Source of the DNA: Gemmatimonadota bacterium
GTDB taxonomy: Bacteria > Latescibacterota > UBA2968 > UBA8231
DNA: 15,252 bases
Direction of reading: 5' to 3'
Assembly (NCBI GenBank): GCA_009840005.1
Contig: VXOR01000046.1
Location: forward strand, 1 to 15,252
Part shown: piece after piece, positions 12,365 to 15,252 of the stretch
How positions within the stretch are numbered: position 1 is the first letter of the stretch
Layout of the letters: every line of letters starts with the position of its first letter
Translations under genes and position numbers: made by a program
Notes under the pieces: generated by a model
The model's database searches: none
The model's input: only the letters and a program-made list of their open reading frames with translations
Told to the model about the DNA's origin: nothing

Positions 12365-14875
12365 TCACCGGCATTCAAGGGTCAAATGGCATTCGTAGTG
12401 CAGGCCTTCGGGCATGGTCAGCGGCCGGTTGGGTTCGGTAGCAGCGTTGGGGTTGGGCACCATGAGCTGCGGGATGTCCAAGACCGACTTGGAGCACATC
12501 ACTCGATGGCAGTCTAGATGGCCAAAGTAGTAATCGAGAAACGCCTCGCTGTGATCCTCAATGCGCTGGCGCAGTAAAGGATCGGCGACGTTGTCCGCGG
12601 TCATGGCATGACTGCCCAAGGCTATCCCGTGAAATTCCACCGGCAACCAGCCGGTCTCGCTCGTGTATAGCTCCACCCAAGTGTGGCCGAAAATGGGGTT
12701 GTCGTAGGTGCTAATGCCATAGCGGTCCGGTCCTTGGGGTGCTACGGCTAAGCCTCCTGTCACCTCGCGGGCCGGAATGCCCAGCAGGCGGCACATAGCC
12801 ATATAGGCGCGGCTCAGGGTAATGCAGTGGCCGCTGTCGTCGTTAAGCGTCATGGATGTGCTACATGCTAGGCATTGGCATTTTTCGTTGGTTTTCTGGA
12901 AGCGCTTGCTGCGCGCTAGATTCTCGTACAGGCGGCGCGCCTTATCGACATCGCTCAGGCTTGGTTCGTCGAGATGTAAACCGGCGAGGAAGTCGAGCAC
13001 CAGACGCGACTGGCCCAAAGAGTCTTCTACTTCGGTGTAGTGGCGGTGCTCGCTAGGCGTCAGCGGCTCGGAAACGCGCCCGGCCATGGGCAGGTTATGC
13101 ACCTCAATCTCGCAGGAATACGAGAATTCTAGCGTCTCATCGGCTGGCTCAATAGAGCAGGGGTAAGCGTAGAAGAAGCCGGCGTGGGGAGATAGATAAG
13201 GGCGCAATTCGCTTGGGTTGCAGGCAGTAAGCTCGACGACTGGCTGCTGGGGCAGGCGCAGCGGATAGGGCAAAAACAGACGCGCCGCTCCAGTGGTCTC
13301 GCAAGAGGCTACATGTGCCTTGTAGGTGTATGTCAATTGGTAGCGTTGGCTAGCTTGGCGAGCCTCTAACTTGCCGTTGCGATGCGCGAGAAAAGGGGCC
13401 CGCATCTGTTCCCGCATCCGATAATCCAGCTCGAAGAAGCGCGGCTCATGGTCGTAGAGCCAATTCCACGAGGTGCGCTTGTCGTACCATACCAGCCGTC
13501 CCTGCTGCACGTGGGGTATGCCTCGCTGGCGTGCCTCGGCGAGCAGGGCGCGGAGGGTCGGTAGGGAAGAAGTGCCGGTCAGGGGGTAGAGATGGCGGAT
13601 GAATTCGTCCTCTGACACCATGTTGTCCTGATCGAAAGAGTCGTTGTGGTAGATCAAACTGTCGATTACATCGGCTGCGGTTTCCCCGCCTTTATAGGTG
13701 GACATGTGCTTGGCAAAGGCAGCACAGCGGGTGCTGAATTCATCGTAGTGGTCGAATAGGTAGCGCACCTGATGAAGTATGTCTTTCGGGTGGGCAAAGT
13801 GCTGGCGCGATAGCTTCAGGCCCAGCCCGAGGTCGCGCACTCGGTTGAGGTGGTACTCTTGATCGAGGTGTTCAGGTGCTCCGATGATCGGCACGCCCTC
13901 GGTTAGTGCGTGGTAGATGGAGCCAATGCCGCCAATGCCGATAAAGAGCGCGGCTTGGCGCATGGCCAAGCGGGCGGGCAGGTAATCGACGATCCGCACG
14001 TTGGCCGAGGGTGCTTCCACAGTATAGCGGCCCGCCGTAGTCACCAGCAGGCGGTAGGGCAAGGGGGCCAAGGCCCGCAGAACGGCTGGCAAAAAGCGAT
14101 CATCTACGCCCGTGCTGCCAGCATTGAAATAGATGAGGGGCAGCGAGGTGTTCCAGCCCTCGTCGGATAGGGCTGCGGGCGGTTCATCGGCTATTGGCTC
14201 GTCTTCGATGAGCGGGCCGACGTAGTGATGGGAGGAAGGCACCGGCCCAGCGGACGGATGGAACTGAGGCACATCGGCCATCAGGAACGCGCTGCGGTGG
14301 GGCCGTTGCTCGGCGAAGTTCTGAGTTAGGTATTCGTCAAAGCATCCGGCTTGCCGCGGAAAGTAGTCGGGCAGGCGAATGGGGCTGGAATAGTTGGGCA
14401 GGTTGTACGCCGCGTCTATAAAGGCGATGTCAATGCCCTCCAAGGCGGCCGTTAGTCGTAGCGTGGGTCGCAAATCAGCGATGAGCAAGGAAGGCTGCAC
14501 TTGGCGCACTAGAGCTTGCTCGGCCTCGACGCAGCGCTTAATCCACTCGTCGTCGTAATAATTGTACACGCCCCGCGCTAGGTGCTCGTCCATGCGCTGT
14601 TGCGGCATGGTTTCGACGTCGTAGAGCGGGAAGCCTTCGTCGGCAATGCGCTGGGCGTGCGGTCCCCGTCCGGCAAAGAGTACCTCGTACCCGCGCTGGC
14701 GCAGTGCGCGCGCCACCACGAGCGGGCGAATCACGTGGGCCAAACTGTAGCCGTGAAAGAAGATGAGGAGGCGATGCTCGTTGCGCTGGAGGGCCGTATC
14801 CCGCTCCATTTTGGCCAGAAAGACGTTCCAAATGGTCAACCAATCCCACAGCTTTTTGTTGATTTGTGCTAGCAT
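12365..14875 (-). CDS. Glycosyltransferase-transglutaminase fusion protein
   Basis: This 836-residue, apparently cytoplasmic protein joins two enzymes. Residues 35-410 form a GT-B glycosyltransferase of the MGT/UDP-glycosyltransferase type: N-terminal HGYSLAHVIRPLVVARAL (41-58) with RGYEVLFAG, and the donor-binding block GGIGSIYHALTEGVPIIGAP (315-334) followed by HLDQEYHLNRV. Residues about 510-600 resemble the beta-strand domain found before bacterial transglutaminase cores (RYQLTYTYKA, ARLFLPYPLRLP). Residues 640-790 are the transglutaminase-like core, with Cys684 in SGHCITLSRAYMAMCRLLGIPAR, His731 in GHTWVELY, and Glu747 where the usual third catalytic residue is Asp. A Cys cluster (666, 668, 671) precedes the nucleophile and may bind metal. 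The start has only a weak ribosome binding site. It heads operon 1, about 43 nt from the predicted transcription start. Confidence 0.85.
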   Translation of the reverse strand: MLAQINKKLWDWLTIWNVFLAKMERDTALQRNEHRLLIFFHGYSLAHVIRPLVVARALRQRGYEVLFAGRGPHAQRIADEGFPLYDVETMPQQRMDEHLARGVYNYYDDEWIKRCVEAEQALVRQVQPSLLIADLRPTLRLTAALEGIDIAFIDAAYNLPNYSSPIRLPDYFPRQAGCFDEYLTQNFAEQRPHRSAFLMADVPQFHPSAGPVPSSHHYVGPLIEDEPIADEPPAALSDEGWNTSLPLIYFNAGSTGVDDRFLPAVLRALAPLPYRLLVTTAGRYTVEAPSANVRIVDYLPARLAMRQAALFIGIGGIGSIYHALTEGVPIIGAPEHLDQEYHLNRVRDLGLGLKLSRQHFAHPKDILHQVRYLFDHYDEFSTRCAAFAKHMSTYKGGETAADVIDSLIYHNDSFDQDNMVSEDEFIRHLYPLTGTSSLPTLRALLAEARQRGIPHVQQGRLVWYDKRTSWNWLYDHEPRFFELDYRMREQMRAPFLAHRNGKLEARQASQRYQLTYTYKAHVASCETTGAARLFLPYPLRLPQQPVVELTACNPSELRPYLSPHAGFFYAYPCSIEPADETLEFSYSCEIEVHNLPMAGRVSEPLTPSEHRHYTEVEDSLGQSRLVLDFLAGLHLDEPSLSDVDKARRLYENLARSKRFQKTNEKCQCLACSTSMTLNDDSGHCITLSRAYMAMCRLLGIPAREVTGGLAVAPQGPDRYGISTYDNPIFGHTWVELYTSETGWLPVEFHGIALGSHAMTADNVADPLLRQRIEDHSEAFLDYYFGHLDCHRVMCSKSVLDIPQLMVPNPNAATEPNRPLTMPEGLHYECHLTLECR

Positions 14876-14928
14876 GGCGCTCTGCTTTCACCAAAGGGGT
14901 GTAGGGTATCGCTTCTGCTAGTACTCTT

Positions 14929-14944
14929 TGCAAATGTCGTGCCC
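14929..14944 (-). promoter_or_regulatory. Sigma-54 promoter of operon 1
   Basis: The minus strand reads GGGCACGACATTTGCA, matching TGGCAC-N5-TTGCA at all but the first base and keeping the key -24 GG and -12 GC. Transcription should start near 14918, about 43 nt before the first gene. The activator array lies about 125 bp upstream. Confidence 0.8.
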
Positions 14945-14969
14945 GTTGTGGGATAGTGGCAGGCGAATG

Positions 14970-15032
14970 GGCCGATAAAATTGATCTAACTATTTGTTAA
15001 ATAGGTAATTGTAAAAATAGAGAAAATTTTTG
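14970..15032. other. AT-rich spacer upstream of operon 1 promoter
   Basis: This AT-rich segment between promoter and activator array carries a perfect short inverted repeat CTATTT-GTT-AAATAG (near 14990-15004) and A/T tracts. The TTGTTAAATA core is shared with the spacer of operon 3, and a TTTAAATAG fragment occurs in the spacer of operon 2 (near 8649-8657). It could be a bending site or bind a second regulator. Nothing coding is seen. Confidence 0.45.
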
Positions 15033-15068
15033 TCGAGCCGTTTGCCGCAGCTACTTAACTGTAGAAGA

Positions 15069-15127
15069 TGCGATAATATAGCGCATAAGTGCGTCGAATT
15101 GTCGCGTAAGTGCGACTAATCATCGCA
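15069..15127. promoter_or_regulatory. Triple-palindrome activator array of operon 1
   Basis: Sites are TGCGATAATATAGCGCA (15069-15085), TGCGTCGAATTGTCGCG (15090-15106) and TGCGACTAATCATCGCA (15111-15127), each 21 bp apart with 4-bp spacers of sequence TAAG. Together with the other two arrays this gives nine sites with consensus TGCGA-N7-TCGCA and an AT-rich centre. Confidence 0.85.
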
Positions 15128-15185
15128 TGGGTTAGTTGGGGTGGAATGGGCAGAGAGTAGTTACTAGCTGACGTTACGCACCCGG

Positions 15186-15214
15186 GTAGGGGGCGGTTTG
15201 AAACCGCCCCCTAC
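15186..15214. repeat. 29-nt near-perfect inverted repeat
   Basis: Fourteen-base arms (GTAGGGGGCGGTTT and its complement) flank a single central base. Such GC-rich, dispersed palindromes are common in some environmental bacterial genomes as REP- or MITE-like units, and it could also act as a hairpin terminator for a gene to the right, although no T-run follows. The remaining sequence at 15128-15252 shows no gene. Confidence 0.65.
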
Positions 15215-15252
15215 GGCCATCGGCCTCGGCGAATCAAGGGCGTCCTGCCCGC

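Noticed and set aside
1..15252. tRNA, rRNA or transposase genes
   Set aside because: No cloverleaf, ribosomal RNA or transposase-like protein sequence was seen on either strand.

Overview
The window looks like a chromosomal stretch from an uncultivated-type, Gram-negative-like bacterium of moderately high GC. The signs are strong AGGAG-type ribosome binding sites, Sec signal peptides and canonical sigma-54 (-24/-12) promoters. I cannot assign a phylum. All credible genes lie on the minus strand, so transcription runs from high to low coordinates. The many plus-strand open frames are shadows of these genes.

The window divides into three parallel operons. Each is preceded by the same regulatory module: three tandem 17-bp palindromes of consensus TGCGA-N7-TCGCA, spaced 21-22 bp apart, then 100-150 bp nearer the gene a sigma-54 promoter (TGGCAC-N5-TTGCA). 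This is the layout expected for upstream activator sites of a sigma-54 enhancer-binding protein. No activator gene is present here.

Operon 1 (array 15069-15127, promoter 14929-14944) encodes an 836-residue glycosyltransferase-transglutaminase fusion, a six-cysteine secreted microprotein, and two ABC-2 permeases (types B and A). Operon 2 (array 8722-8780, promoter 8605-8620) encodes a secreted protein of unknown family (S3), a GT2 glycosyltransferase, a type B permease, a second six-cysteine microprotein and a secreted beta-sandwich-like protein. Operon 3 (array 3899-3958, promoter 3738-3753) encodes a third six-cysteine microprotein, two tandem S-family secreted proteins, a type A permease and a possible 21-residue peptide at the window edge.

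The three microproteins (59, 59 and 72 residues) share a nearly identical signal peptide but differ in their mature cysteine-rich parts. Their mRNAs share an unusual leader. Two copies carry a five-codon micro-ORF (MKHIV or MKYVV) with a strong ribosome binding site, and in the third its start codon has become AGG. A conserved hairpin precedes the real ribosome binding site. Behind each microprotein gene is a strong hairpin, and the two related copies (16-bp stems) differ by a compensatory base-pair change. Together these suggest a sigma-54-controlled, repeatedly duplicated system that makes abundant small cysteine-rich secreted peptides, with glycosyltransferases, a transglutaminase-like domain and ABC-2 permeases as modification or export partners. 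That function is inference. No ABC ATPase, immunity protein or maturation protease is visible, and I do not recognise the whole as a described system.
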